A stretch of 64,000 nt of DNA, from the NCBI GenBank assembly GCA_966674685.1, contig CBKWJC010000012.1:1-64000 (forward strand), given 5' to 3'. Positions 51,573 to 60,056 of this stretch are shown here, piece after piece. The notes beneath the pieces were generated by a model. That model was not told where the DNA came from. It saw only the letters and a list, made by a program, of their open reading frames with translations, and made no database searches. Positions within the stretch are counted from its first letter, which is position 1. The number at the start of each line of letters is the position of its first letter. The translations under genes were made by a program, and so were the position numbers. This DNA is from Thainema sp966674685. Lineage in GTDB: Bacteria; Cyanobacteriota; Cyanobacteriia; Phormidesmidales; Phormidesmidaceae.

Positions 51573-51777
51573 TACGTACCCAATCGGTCATGTTAATGAA
51601 TTCTTCCGTATCGTAATCACTTGGCGTACCAAACTGCTCTCTAATTTCAGCCATTTCTTTTTTGCTCACGCGAGGAATTAGAGCAAGGCATAAGGCAAGT
51701 CGCTCTTCACGTAAAACTTCACGAACGGTTTCTCTAATGCTTTTGCGAATAATGGCCTGTAATTCTTGTGTTTCCAT
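51541..51777 (-). CDS. Antitoxin partner of the RelE-like toxin
   Basis: The 78-residue protein (METQELQAIIRKSIRETVREVLREERL start) is short, helical and acidic at its end, as antitoxins are. It immediately precedes and overlaps the RelE-like gene. The specific antitoxin family was not identified, so the call rests mainly on position and size. Confidence 0.75.
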   Translation of the reverse strand: METQELQAIIRKSIRETVREVLREERLALCLALIPRVSKKEMAEIREQFGTPSDYDTEEFINMTDWVRNGTNLEQESD

Positions 51778-51959
51778 TGCTCGAATTCCTCATGCCAAAT
51801 AGGTACTGCCGTTACGATAGGCTTACTCTATTATGCTCCGAGTAGTTCGTGATCGCACCTTCACCAACCCTCTTAAACCTGAGATCGCAGTTTTTGATGA
51901 GTCGGTAAAAGTGCGATCGCACATCAATCCAAAATCCAAAATCTAAAATCCAAAACTTC

Positions 51960-54900
51960 CTAGTTGATGTCATCACAGAGGTGGCGATCTTCTTCTCTAA
52001 CGTTGGGGTTGTATTTCAGGTAGTTATGAATGCGATCGCAATTGTGTTCTATCAGAGAGCTTGAATTTAAGTCCACCTTCCATAGTTTTACCGTTTTGTC
52101 CTCACTAGCAGTGGCTAGGGTTTGACCATCAGGACTGAAACTAACATCCCAGATCCATCCACTATGGCCAAAAAGGGTAAGAACTTCTTCTCCAGTCTTT
52201 GTATCCCAAAGCTTAATTGTCTTATCTGCACTGCCAGTAGCCAAAATTTGACCACTGAGATTAAAACTCACGCTCCAAATTCTGTCTTTGTGACCTAAAA
52301 AAGTATAAATTTGTTCGCCAGTCTCAACGTCCCAGAGTGTTATGGTTCTGTCTTCACTACCAGAGGCTAGAGTTTGACCATCGGGACTAAAACTCACGCT
52401 CGATATATAGTTATCATGAGCCAATAATGTATGGTTTATCTCGCCGGTCTTTATGCTCCAGAGCTTAATAGTTCGATCATCACTACCAGAGGCTAGAGTT
52501 TGACCATTGGGACTAAAACTTATACTCCTAACCACGCCTTCATGACCAGCAAAAGAGCGGATCTCCTTGCCAGTTTTTACATCCCAGAATTTGATAGTTT
52601 TGTCAGCACTACCGGAGGCTAAAGTCTGACCATCAGGGCTAAAACTTACACTCCAAACCCAGCCGTCATGCCCATAAAGGGAACGAATTTCCTTTCCAGT
52701 TTTTACATCCCAGAGTTTAATGTTTTTATCAGCACTACCAGTAGCTAGAATTTGGCCATTGGGGCTAAAGGTTATGCTAGCGATAGAACTCTCATGGCCA
52801 GAGAGGGTATGAATTTCCTTTCCAGTTTTTACATCCCAGAGTTTGATAGTTTCATCATCACCGCCAGTGGCCAGAGTCTGACCAGCGGGGCTAAAACTTA
52901 CACTCTTGACTGCGTGACTATGGTTGAATAGGGTAGGGCCTTCAGTTTCTACATCCCAAAGCCTAATACTCTGATCTCTACTACCAGAGGCTATAGTCTG
53001 ACCATTAGGACTAAAACCTACACTCCAAACCCAGTCATCATGCCCAGAGAGGGTACGAATTTTTTCGCCAGTCTCTACATTCCAAAGTTTGATAGTCTGG
53101 TCTCTACTACCAGATGCTAAGGTTCGGCTGTCAGGGCTAAAACTTACGCTCCAGACTCTGTCCTCATGCCCAGAAAGCGTGTGAATATATTTACCAGTTT
53201 CTACATCCCAAAGCCTAATGCTCTGATCTTTACTACCAGAGGCTATAGTTTGACCATCAGGACTAAAACTTACGCTGTAGACCCAGTCACTATGAGCAAA
53301 AAGAGTACGGATTTCTTTGCCAGTTTCTATGTCCCAAAGCCTAATGCTCTGATCTTTACTACCAGATGCTAGCATTTGACCATCAGGGCTAAAACTCACA
53401 CTTTCGACACTACCTTTATGCCCAGAGAGGGTATGTATTTTTTCGCCTGTCCTTACATTCCAAAGTTTGATAGTTTTGTCATCACTACCAGAGGCTAGCA
53501 TTTGACCATCGGGACTAAACCTCACACTCCGAATCCAGCTCTTATGGTCAGAGAAAGTATGTACTACCTCGCCAGTTTTTATATTCCAAAGTTTGATAGT
53601 TTTGTCATCACTACCAGAGGCTAGCATTTGACCATCGGGGCTAAAATCCACGCTCATAACCCAGTCGCTATGACCAGAGAGAGTGCGTGTCACCTTGCCA
53701 GTCTCTGCATTCCAAAGTTTGATAGTTTTATCGTCACTACCAGAAGCTAGCGTTTGACTATCAGGGCTAAAACTCACGTTCCTGACTTGGGCATCGTGTT
53801 CCTCAAGTCGGTTTCGCTCACGCCCTTCATAAATACTGGCCCTCAATGCAGTTATGACTTCGGGATCATGAGTTTGGCGTCGCTGTAAAATTTTTCCTGC
53901 ACGGATAGCAACTATAGAAGCATCTAAATCTTTTCCTTCAGCTAATAGTGCCAGAGAATAGCGAGCTAAAGAATCCGCTTGACTAAGTCTTGCTTGTTTC
54001 TGTTGATGCCAAGCCGTCAGAAGTAATCCCGTACTAATAGTAACTGCCACCAAAGATCCAATGGCAATTCCCCGTGCTGTTCTAACTTCCCGACGACGCA
54101 GGGCAGCCTTTTCTTGCTTTAGACGTTGGCGTTCCTGAATGCTCTGCTGAATAAACTCTCGTTCTGCTACTAAATCGTCTGGACGCTCTGTTAGCTTTTC
54201 CTCCGCTTCTGCTAGTGCTGCCCCTCGCAGTAACGATCCCACATCTCGATTCGTCATCTCCCACTGCTGCTTTGCCGCTCTCAACCGTTCTTGCCACGCT
54301 CGAAACACCCGATCCGTTTCCATCCAGCCGCGCAGTTCACCCCAGTTGCGAATCAGCGCCTCATGCACCACCTCTACCGTTTCCTGCTCAGCCGCATTGC
54401 GGCTCGTTACAACTAACCGCGCATCCGCTAGTTGCTTCACTAGCGACCAACTTTGTTCACCTAGCTCTGATTTTGCTGCGATTCGGCGGGTATCTTCTGC
54501 CCCTTCCCCTGGCCGCACCAATTGCACAAAAATCCGCCGCACCTGCGCCTTCTCTGTCTCGCTCAAGTGTTCATATTTCTGATCCGCATGGCGCGCCAAT
54601 GCTCCCTCCACCTGGCCAATCGCTTCATACACCTCATGGGTCAACTGTTTACCCGTTCGCTGCTGCCACAGTTCCGTCAGCGCAAACTCCAGCAGCGGTA
54701 AATTCCCTGGCTGATCGGCCACATCATTTAGAATTCGTTCAACCAGTCCCCCTTCAAACGTCACGCCCAACTTCGCCGCTGGTTTTTCAATCACCTCCGC
54801 CAGTTCCTCACGGTTCATCGAGCGGATTTTGATATCCACGCTGTGTAATTGATCCGCAAATGCTGGATAAGACAGTGCATTGCCCAAGAAATCGGCCCGC

Positions 54901-55598
54901 ATAGTTAGCACCAGCACCGCTCTACCTGGTTTATCCGTAGACAACTGGAATTCCGCAATGAGCTGATCCAGGAAACGGTGACGGGTTTCAGCTTCTGGGC
55001 AGAGAGTGTAGAGTTCCTCAAACTGATCGGCAATCAGCAGAATGCGATCCTGAGGAAAATTTTGCCGAATTTGAGCAAACACATCCCCAAGCCTGATGTC
55101 ACCTTTTCGCAAACAACCTGCCAACTTACGGGCTTGCTTCATTCGGTCAATTTTATCTAGATTTGCGTCATACAACGGCACTAGCGACAATGCCAATGCA
55201 TGAAATGGATCAGCTTCTGGACTGTCTCCTGGACGAAAATGGGTAAATTGCCAGTGCTTTTCTTGTTGTAACTTTGGAACCAATCCCGCCAGTACCACCG
55301 ACGACTTGCCGCTGCCGGAGGCACCTAAGACTGGGATAAACTGACGAATTTGTGTCGCATTATAGAGTTCAGCCACAAAGATATCCCGACCAAAGAAAAA
55401 ATCTGCGTCATTTGGGCCAAAGTGAAACAGTCCTCGATAGGGACAAGGCAGTTCCAACCCATCATCCATATCTAGAACAACAGGTTGCGGCTCATGGCTA
55501 TAGTAAAAATAGTTGTAGATGGTGTTGCCTTCACCTACCACCACACTTTGAATCTTATCTGCGAACTCTACTTGGTATCGACCTGCTTCTTCCCTCAT
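51960..55598 (-). CDS. STAND NTPase (nSTAND1) with N-terminal amyloid-type motif, TM helix and 14 WD40 repeats
   Basis: The 1212-residue protein has in order: an N-terminal motif (residues 5-32, AGRYQVEF...VVVGEGNTIYNYF), an nSTAND1 NTPase domain starting CPYRGLFHFGPNDADFFFGRD, Walker A GASGSGKSS at 92-100, Walker B ILLIADQFEEL near 186-196, a coiled/basic stretch, one membrane helix near residue 515 (GIAIGSLVAVTISTGLLLTAW), and 14 WD40 repeats of 42 residues that would fold as two seven-bladed propellers. STAND proteins are NLR-like receptors that oligomerise after sensing. The N-terminal motif matches the C-terminus of the neighbouring small protein. Repeat 7 is two residues short. GGAG precedes the start by about 10 bases. 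Confidence 0.92.
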   Translation of the reverse strand: MREEAGRYQVEFADKIQSVVVGEGNTIYNYFYYSHEPQPVVLDMDDGLELPCPYRGLFHFGPNDADFFFGRDIFVAELYNATQIRQFIPVLGASGSGKSSVVLAGLVPKLQQEKHWQFTHFRPGDSPEADPFHALALSLVPLYDANLDKIDRMKQARKLAGCLRKGDIRLGDVFAQIRQNFPQDRILLIADQFEELYTLCPEAETRHRFLDQLIAEFQLSTDKPGRAVLVLTMRADFLGNALSYPAFADQLHSVDIKIRSMNREELAEVIEKPAAKLGVTFEGGLVERILNDVADQPGNLPLLEFALTELWQQRTGKQLTHEVYEAIGQVEGALARHADQKYEHLSETEKAQVRRIFVQLVRPGEGAEDTRRIAAKSELGEQSWSLVKQLADARLVVTSRNAAEQETVEVVHEALIRNWGELRGWMETDRVFRAWQERLRAAKQQWEMTNRDVGSLLRGAALAEAEEKLTERPDDLVAEREFIQQSIQERQRLKQEKAALRRREVRTARGIAIGSLVAVTISTGLLLTAWHQQKQARLSQADSLARYSLALLAEGKDLDASIVAIRAGKILQRRQTHDPEVITALRASIYEGRERNRLEEHDAQVRNVSFSPDSQTLASGSDDKTIKLWNAETGKVTRTLSGHSDWVMSVDFSPDGQMLASGSDDKTIKLWNIKTGEVVHTFSDHKSWIRSVRFSPDGQMLASGSDDKTIKLWNVRTGEKIHTLSGHKGSVESVSFSPDGQMLASGSKDQSIRLWDIETGKEIRTLFAHSDWVYSVSFSPDGQTIASGSKDQSIRLWDVETGKYIHTLSGHEDRVWSVSFSPDSRTLASGSRDQTIKLWNVETGEKIRTLSGHDDWVWSVGFSPNGQTIASGSRDQSIRLWDVETEGPTLFNHSHAVKSVSFSPAGQTLATGGDDETIKLWDVKTGKEIHTLSGHESSIASITFSPNGQILATGSADKNIKLWDVKTGKEIRSLYGHDGWVWSVSFSPDGQTLASGSADKTIKFWDVKTGKEIRSFAGHEGVVRSISFSPNGQTLASGSDDRTIKLWSIKTGEINHTLLAHDNYISSVSFSPDGQTLASGSEDRTITLWDVETGEQIYTFLGHKDRIWSVSFNLSGQILATGSADKTIKLWDTKTGEEVLTLFGHSGWIWDVSFSPDGQTLATASEDKTVKLWKVDLNSSSLIEHNCDRIHNYLKYNPNVREEDRHLCDDIN
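52069..53798 (-). repeat. 14 tandem WD40 units (126-bp period)
   Basis: Fourteen 42-codon units with the pattern SVSFSPDGQTLASGSxDKTIKLWD(V/I)xTG. The units are much more alike than in typical WD40 proteins, at DNA level too, with the last unit truncated. Confidence 0.92.
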
Positions 55599-55691
55599 GT
55601 AGATGCTCCAGCAGCCCTAGTTACACATCACATTAAGCTAAAAGCAAAAAACTATAAGTAGGGGTTTGCTACAAAATAGGCACATGTGCTA

Positions 55692-56060
55692 TCAGCTGAA
55701 CGTATTGGTTTGGGTATTATGGTCGCCAACCTGTGCGCCCTTCACTTCACCCTGAAACTCAACCTGGTACTTACCTGCGGTGGCTGCTTCTGGGTTCAAC
55801 TGCTTCAACAATTCCTGTGCGGCTTGAATAATTTCTTCGTCCTGATCGGCTCCTGTTTCGGCCAGTTTCTTCTTGAGCGGTGCTTCATAAGTTTCTGGAT
55901 CAGACTCATGTTCTTCCAAAACCATTTCTGCCTTGGGATCTTTAGCAAACTTATGCCTAATCAACGCTTTTAAGCCTGTGTAAGCATCTGGAACGGCATC
56001 GCTAGCAGCCTTTGCTGCACCCGCGACTAGGGCGGCCACAATTAGAGTAAGAGGTTCCAT
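55692..56060 (-). CDS. Small adaptor/effector with C-terminal RHIM/PP-like amyloid motif
   Basis: The 122-residue protein starts MEPLTLIVAALVAGAAKAASDAV, an Ala-rich hydrophobic helix, then DAYTGLKALIRHKFAKDPKAEM and an acidic linker. It ends with a 28-residue motif (residues 95-122, AGKYQVEF...AQVGDHNTQTNTF) that matches the N-terminus of the adjacent STAND protein at 13 of 28 positions. The core Q-V-G-x-x-N-T resembles RHIM and fungal PP amyloid motifs. The start at 56060 has GGAGG eight bases upstream; GTG 56075 is also in frame. The same strand and 93-bp spacing support an operon, with this gene first. The N-terminal domain function is unknown. Confidence 0.8.
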   Translation of the reverse strand: MEPLTLIVAALVAGAAKAASDAVPDAYTGLKALIRHKFAKDPKAEMVLEEHESDPETYEAPLKKKLAETGADQDEEIIQAAQELLKQLNPEAATAGKYQVEFQGEVKGAQVGDHNTQTNTFS

Positions 56061-56148
56061 CCTGCTATCCTCCACTGGATTTACCTTTAACTATAGGCGC
56101 AGTTTTCAAAGGAAGAGTAGATATTTACATTGGGCAAAATAAAATCTA

Positions 56149-56197
56149 AAGCGCGATCGCACTTTCACTATCTGAATCAAAAAGTGCGATCGCGCTT
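56149..56197. repeat. HIP1-containing 17-bp hairpin
   Basis: AAGCGCGATCGCACTTT (56149-56165) and its exact complement (56181-56197) around a 15-nt loop. It lies in the divergent promoter region between the adaptor gene and the membrane protein gene. Confidence 0.75.
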
Positions 56198-56300
56198 GAC
56201 ATTGGAGTGAATTGTCAGACCGACAATACGGGAACCCTTAGTGATGATGCATGATACGTCCGGGTATATCAGCGCAAAATCAGATGGGGAGCAAAAGGCA

Positions 56301-56825
56301 ATGGCACCTAGGAAAATAACTATTAATCAGTTGTCATTGGCCGGACTCGTAGGGCTAATTGTTGCTTACTACTTTTTGGCAAATGCGACTTACATTCTGG
56401 TGGGCTTAACCACTGAGGAACCCCCTGTAGTCTTACTCAGGCTTTATCTAGTTGCATTGTCCCTACTGTTGGCCTTTTGGGGTTCACGAAATCCACGCAG
56501 TTTGGCGACGGTATTTCCAGCCATAGCTGTGGTCATTTTCGTCGTTGCATTTGCGATTCCAGCGGTAGTTCTTGGGTGCATACTTTTTGCAGCCATTGTT
56601 GGCATAAACCTCAATTCATGGGCAGCGGGATGGATGTTTTCAGCTCTTCCTATTGGGCCTCTGGCTGTGCTCAATGCGGGGGTGGTCGTGTTGCTGGCAA
56701 GTACGGCAAAGGGACTCAAGCAGAATACGCTGCTCAAACAGGGGGAAATTTTTGTGCTGCTACTCGGAGCATCCTGGATCGGTTTAGCCACCTATTGGTC
56801 TATTCGAAATCTGGCCTATTCGTAA
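56301..56825 (+). CDS. Hypothetical integral membrane protein
   Basis: The 174-residue protein has about five hydrophobic segments (LSLAGLVGLIVAYYFLA, LLRLYLVALSLLLAFWG, AIAVVIFVVAFAIPAVVLGCILFAAIVG, GPLAVLNAGVVVLLAST, IFVLLLGASWIGLATYW). No named family was recognised. ATG 56301 has GGGGAG at 56286-56291; the frame is open upstream to 56241 with ATG at 56244. It lies next to, but divergent from, the STAND/adaptor pair. Confidence 0.6.
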   Translation: MAPRKITINQLSLAGLVGLIVAYYFLANATYILVGLTTEEPPVVLLRLYLVALSLLLAFWGSRNPRSLATVFPAIAVVIFVVAFAIPAVVLGCILFAAIVGINLNSWAAGWMFSALPIGPLAVLNAGVVVLLASTAKGLKQNTLLKQGEIFVLLLGASWIGLATYWSIRNLAYS

Positions 56826-56836
56826 TTAACTGCGAT

Positions 56837-57400
56837 ATGAAGACTCAGTACTACACAGCCACAAGTCTTGACGGGTTCATCGCCACCGAGGATGACTCGT
56901 TGGACTGGCTGTTTCCGCTTGGCGACCTGAATGACTCCAGCTATCCAGAGTTCATCGCTGAGGTCGGTGCGTTGGCGATGGGATCGACCACCTACGAGTG
57001 GATGATCCGCAATGCCGATAAGGTCACTGCCGAAACCGGATCATCGTGGCCGTATACTCAGCCTGCCTGGGTATTTACCAGTCGCAGGCTCCCATTAATC
57101 GAGGGTGCAGACATCCGATTCGTAAAAGGGGATGTGCGCCAAGTTCACACTGAAATGCGGGCGGCTGCGGAGGGCAAGAACATCTGGATTGTGGGAGGCG
57201 GTGACTTGGCAGGGCAGTTCTATGATGCTGGGCTTTTGGATGAGCTGATTGTCCAGCTTGGGTCGGTTACTCTGGGCAGAGGTAAACAACTGTTTCCGCG
57301 CCGAGTTCTGAGTCCAACCCTGCGTCTGATGTCGGTTCGCCAAATCGGCACCAGTATGATTGAACTGCGTTATGAAGTGAGCAAAGGAAGTACGGGCTAA
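56837..57400 (+). CDS. Dihydrofolate reductase family protein (RibD C-terminal domain)
   Basis: The 187-residue protein starts MKTQYYTATSLDGFIA and has MGSTTYEWM, VFTSRRLPLIEGADIRFVKGDV and IWIVGGGDLAGQFYDAGLLDELIVQL, the DHFR/RibD-C NADPH-binding pattern. Such proteins reduce riboflavin-pathway or other heterocyclic substrates. The upstream open frame to 56477 overlaps the membrane protein gene and is not used; ATG 56837 fits the family start. No RBS is obvious. Confidence 0.86.
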   Translation: MKTQYYTATSLDGFIATEDDSLDWLFPLGDLNDSSYPEFIAEVGALAMGSTTYEWMIRNADKVTAETGSSWPYTQPAWVFTSRRLPLIEGADIRFVKGDVRQVHTEMRAAAEGKNIWIVGGGDLAGQFYDAGLLDELIVQLGSVTLGRGKQLFPRRVLSPTLRLMSVRQIGTSMIELRYEVSKGSTG

Positions 57401-57461
57401 GACCGAATCAATCCTGAAGACGGCTCACGTATTCCGCTGTTTTATGGAGAGGTGAAAATTG

Positions 57462-57728
57462 ATGCAGAAAATCGATACCACGTCATCCCCCGTTCCCGAC
57501 CTAGCTAAGAGCGAGTGGGACTTTGTTGAGGTTTGGATTGATCCGATGCTGTCTCCTCCTCATATCCTGCTGTTGCTAGGCGATTCAGCAGGAAATTGTC
57601 GCGTGTATGATCCTGCTGAGAATCACAAGATCGTCTTTAGCAGCGCAACCTATGATGAAGCTCAAACATGGTTACTGGAAGACGAGTATGAGTCAGTTGA
57701 AGGACGGCTTTCAGCATTAGAGCTATAG
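57462..57728 (+). CDS. Hypothetical small protein
   Basis: An 88-residue soluble protein, with segments EWDFVEVWIDPMLSPPHILLL and AENHKIVFSSATYDEAQTWLLEDEYESVEGRL. Ribosome site GGAGAGG at 57446-57452 supports ATG 57462. I do not recognise a family. A decayed copy of its last codons and downstream region lies at 58423-58477. Confidence 0.7.
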   Translation: MQKIDTTSSPVPDLAKSEWDFVEVWIDPMLSPPHILLLLGDSAGNCRVYDPAENHKIVFSSATYDEAQTWLLEDEYESVEGRLSALEL

Positions 57729-57928
57729 CCAGGATAGAAACTGCGATCGCACTTCCCGCAACTCATCAAAAAGTGCGATCTCACACAGGAGTCTTTGCTT
57801 AATTCCTTAAGAAAAGAGTACTAGGCTGCACATGTGATAGATAATCCTAAGAAACGAATGCTTACCTTTCAGTCCCAACGTTGCAATGTTGATTAGCTCT
57901 TAAGTTTTAGAGGAGCCTGAGAATTAGG

Positions 57929-58387
57929 ATGCTGAAACTTTTTGCTGTGCTTTTACTCTTGGTAGTCTTGGTAGTAGCTCTGATTTTTTGGATTGGTGCT
58001 CAATTTGCTTCAGCAAAGAACGTTAAACCGATCGAGCCTCAAAAAGCGCGTACTTTTAGTGATGGGTTTCTTGATGACTTTGTACACGATCGGCGAGAAG
58101 TAATTTATGCAAAGATGTCAAAAGATGCCCAAAGTCGGTTCAGCCGGGAACAGGTAGATAGCATAATGAATCAGCTTGGCGACCAAGTTGGTAAGGTCAT
58201 AACGGTTAAGTTTGTGAGCGATATAGGTACGGTTTCGGTACTCTCCAAGATACCGAGTCGTGATATGAAGTATGAGGTGACTACAGATAAAGGGGCAACC
58301 TATCCTTTCACTGTTGTTGTTGTGCCGAGTGAGAGCGAACTAGCGGTTGATGAATTCCATTTTTCTGTTGCCAGCATAACAGTATAA
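57929..58387 (+). CDS. Hypothetical N-terminally anchored protein
   Basis: The 152-residue protein has an N-terminal hydrophobic helix (LLLLVVLVVALIFWIGAQF) and a soluble domain (FSDGFLDDFVHDRREVIYAKMSKDAQSRFSREQVDSIM, then beta-rich strands KVITVKFVSDIG, YPFTVVVVPSES). The layout resembles DUF4019/DUF3887-like lipid- or stress-related periplasmic domains, but no family was confirmed. GAGGAG lies upstream of ATG 57929. Confidence 0.65.
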   Translation: MLKLFAVLLLLVVLVVALIFWIGAQFASAKNVKPIEPQKARTFSDGFLDDFVHDRREVIYAKMSKDAQSRFSREQVDSIMNQLGDQVGKVITVKFVSDIGTVSVLSKIPSRDMKYEVTTDKGATYPFTVVVVPSESELAVDEFHFSVASITV

Positions 58388-58422
58388 GATTTCTCAGGTT
58401 GCTACATAACAAGCCGCTGTCC

Positions 58423-58477
58423 TTGAAGGAAGGCTTTCAGTATTAGAGTTGTAGACAGGATAGAAACTGCGATCACA
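58423..58477 (+). pseudogene. Remnant of a duplicated 3' end of the small gene at 57462-57728
   Basis: This 55-bp stretch is 49/55 identical to 57697-57751 and keeps the reading frame EGRLSVLEL followed by TAG. The rest of the gene is absent. The spacer 58388-58762 otherwise shows no gene. Confidence 0.75.
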
Positions 58478-58762
58478 AGTTTCTTTCTCTATGATGTGTT
58501 TGAGGAGATAGTATTTAGTCAAAATTATTGCTCGATAGTTGAATTTTATCTAAATGCTAAAAGTCTCAAGCTGTAGGACTAGTTATCCTGTTTTTTATCC
58601 GATTGCTTAAAAGCAAGGAAACTAGCCTGGTAAATACTCTTGCTTATTAAAATGAATAGAAATATTAATCATTTTGTTGGAATCTTGCTTGTATTTTATC
58701 CTTATATACAACATTCTTACATATATACAACATTCTTACATGCAACTAGGATGATTGAAGAA

Positions 58763-59587
58763 ATGTCTGTTGATGTACCTTTAAATCCACCTATTTGGGA
58801 AGTCAATTTGATTGTATACGGCTCGATTACGGTCAATAAAACTATACGTTTTAGTCAAATTAAAGGATTTAGATTTCAAGATGCTTTCTACAGTGATATT
58901 GAAATTAGAAGAAGTCGTACAGTTTCTGGAGTGGAAGCAACGGTTACTGCTTTTGCACAAACTAAACAACTAGCTCGTGAAGCAGCAATGCTATTTTTTG
59001 GGCAAATGCTTGATACTCTTGCTATTCAAATTAATCAGCCACTTTATTTGAATTTCAATGATCACCAGGATGTAAGAGCTACTAGACATAGCACACTCAG
59101 AAGAGTTCAAAAAGAAGAATGGCAGGAAGCCTTCAAAGAAGCTAACATTCTATTGCTTGGCAACGAAACAACTTTCCTGAGAGCATTAGGCTGGTATCGG
59201 AAAGGATTACACACAGATGATCCTTTTGATAAATTTCTAGCTTTTTGGCTTGTCATAGAAATTGTGGCAGGAAAATATCATCCTCCGATACCACAAGGAA
59301 GACCGACAGGCTGTATCAGCCAAATTTGGGAAAGTTTTAAAGCATTGTGGGGAGAATGCGAGGTGTGGCCTATTATTTCAGGAGAATCGACATGGATTGA
59401 TAATAACTACGAGATGCGTAAAAACATTGCTCACGGCACACAGCCAATTAATATTGATACAATAAAAGCAGTTACCCAAAAGAATTATGTTATAGAAAAA
59501 GTTGCTTATAAGTTTCTTGTAGAGTGGAGAGAGCAAAAGCTAAATCCACAAGTCTTACCAGAAGATAGGCAACGCTGGGATCTTTAG
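58763..59587 (+). CDS. HEPN-like (ApeA-type) protein of unknown function
   Basis: A 274-residue protein (alternative starts at 58640, 58652 and 58751). The N-terminal half is beta-rich (WEVNLIVYGSITVNKTIRFSQIKGF). The C-terminal half is helical and has FDKFLAFWLVIEIVAGKYHPP and MRKNIAHGTQPI, an R-x4-H signature of HEPN domains. HEPN proteins are often RNases in defence or TA systems. The base composition is clearly more AT-rich than the neighbours, so recent transfer is likely. The gene stands alone on its strand. Confidence 0.6.
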   Translation: MSVDVPLNPPIWEVNLIVYGSITVNKTIRFSQIKGFRFQDAFYSDIEIRRSRTVSGVEATVTAFAQTKQLAREAAMLFFGQMLDTLAIQINQPLYLNFNDHQDVRATRHSTLRRVQKEEWQEAFKEANILLLGNETTFLRALGWYRKGLHTDDPFDKFLAFWLVIEIVAGKYHPPIPQGRPTGCISQIWESFKALWGECEVWPIISGESTWIDNNYEMRKNIAHGTQPINIDTIKAVTQKNYVIEKVAYKFLVEWREQKLNPQVLPEDRQRWDL

Positions 59588-59739
59588 ATGAAATCGCAGC
59601 ATAGTCTATCGTTTTACTAAGAGTGATTGTTAAAGAATTGTCTAAAATAGCAGCCTGGTTAGCGCGATCGCACCTCTCCCATAAAGTACTGCTACTAGAC
59701 ACGTACCTGGTAAGAAGTGCGATCGCATCGAAAGTGCAG

Positions 59740-60054
59740 CTATCCCACGCTAGCAATAACTTGCCCAATCTCTTGAGGCGAAGCTCCAGTTGCTAAAATA
59801 GCTCGAATCAGCAGCTCAATGGATACCGAAGCATCTCCATTTTCAGCATTAGCCACACGCGGCTGACTTGAATGGATTTTTTCTGCCAGTTCCGATTGCG
59901 TCATGAGTGACTGTCTGCGTGATTTGAGGCTACGGCTAAGCGCTAGCTTAATTTCGACCAAAATTTCTTCTTCTGGGCTCAAACCTAGAAAATCTGAAAC
60001 TGTACCAACTTTCCAGCCCTTATCTTCTAGGTTCTTGCGAGTTTGTTGATCCAT
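59740..60054 (-). CDS. XRE-family antitoxin (HigA-like)
   Basis: The 104-residue protein has a helix-turn-helix with SLMTQSELAEKIHSSQPRVANAENG. The N-terminal half (SPEEEILVEIKLALSRSLKSRRQ) fits antitoxins of phage-derived Gp49-like HigB pairs. It begins 2 bp downstream of the toxin gene (toxin first, as in higBA). Controls the operon by DNA binding. Confidence 0.85.
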   Translation of the reverse strand: MDQQTRKNLEDKGWKVGTVSDFLGLSPEEEILVEIKLALSRSLKSRRQSLMTQSELAEKIHSSQPRVANAENGDASVSIELLIRAILATGASPQEIGQVIASVG

Positions 60055-60056
60055 TT

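Noticed and set aside
52069..53798. Regular repeats that could suggest a CRISPR array
   Set aside because: The period is 126 bp, in frame, and codes for WD40 units; there are no unique spacers.
54215..54832. A 205-codon Pro/Ser-rich plus-strand frame
   Set aside because: It is antisense to the NTPase domain of the STAND gene.
59490..59768. A 92-codon minus-strand frame overlapping the end of the HEPN-like gene
   Set aside because: It overlaps two better-supported genes and has no family features.
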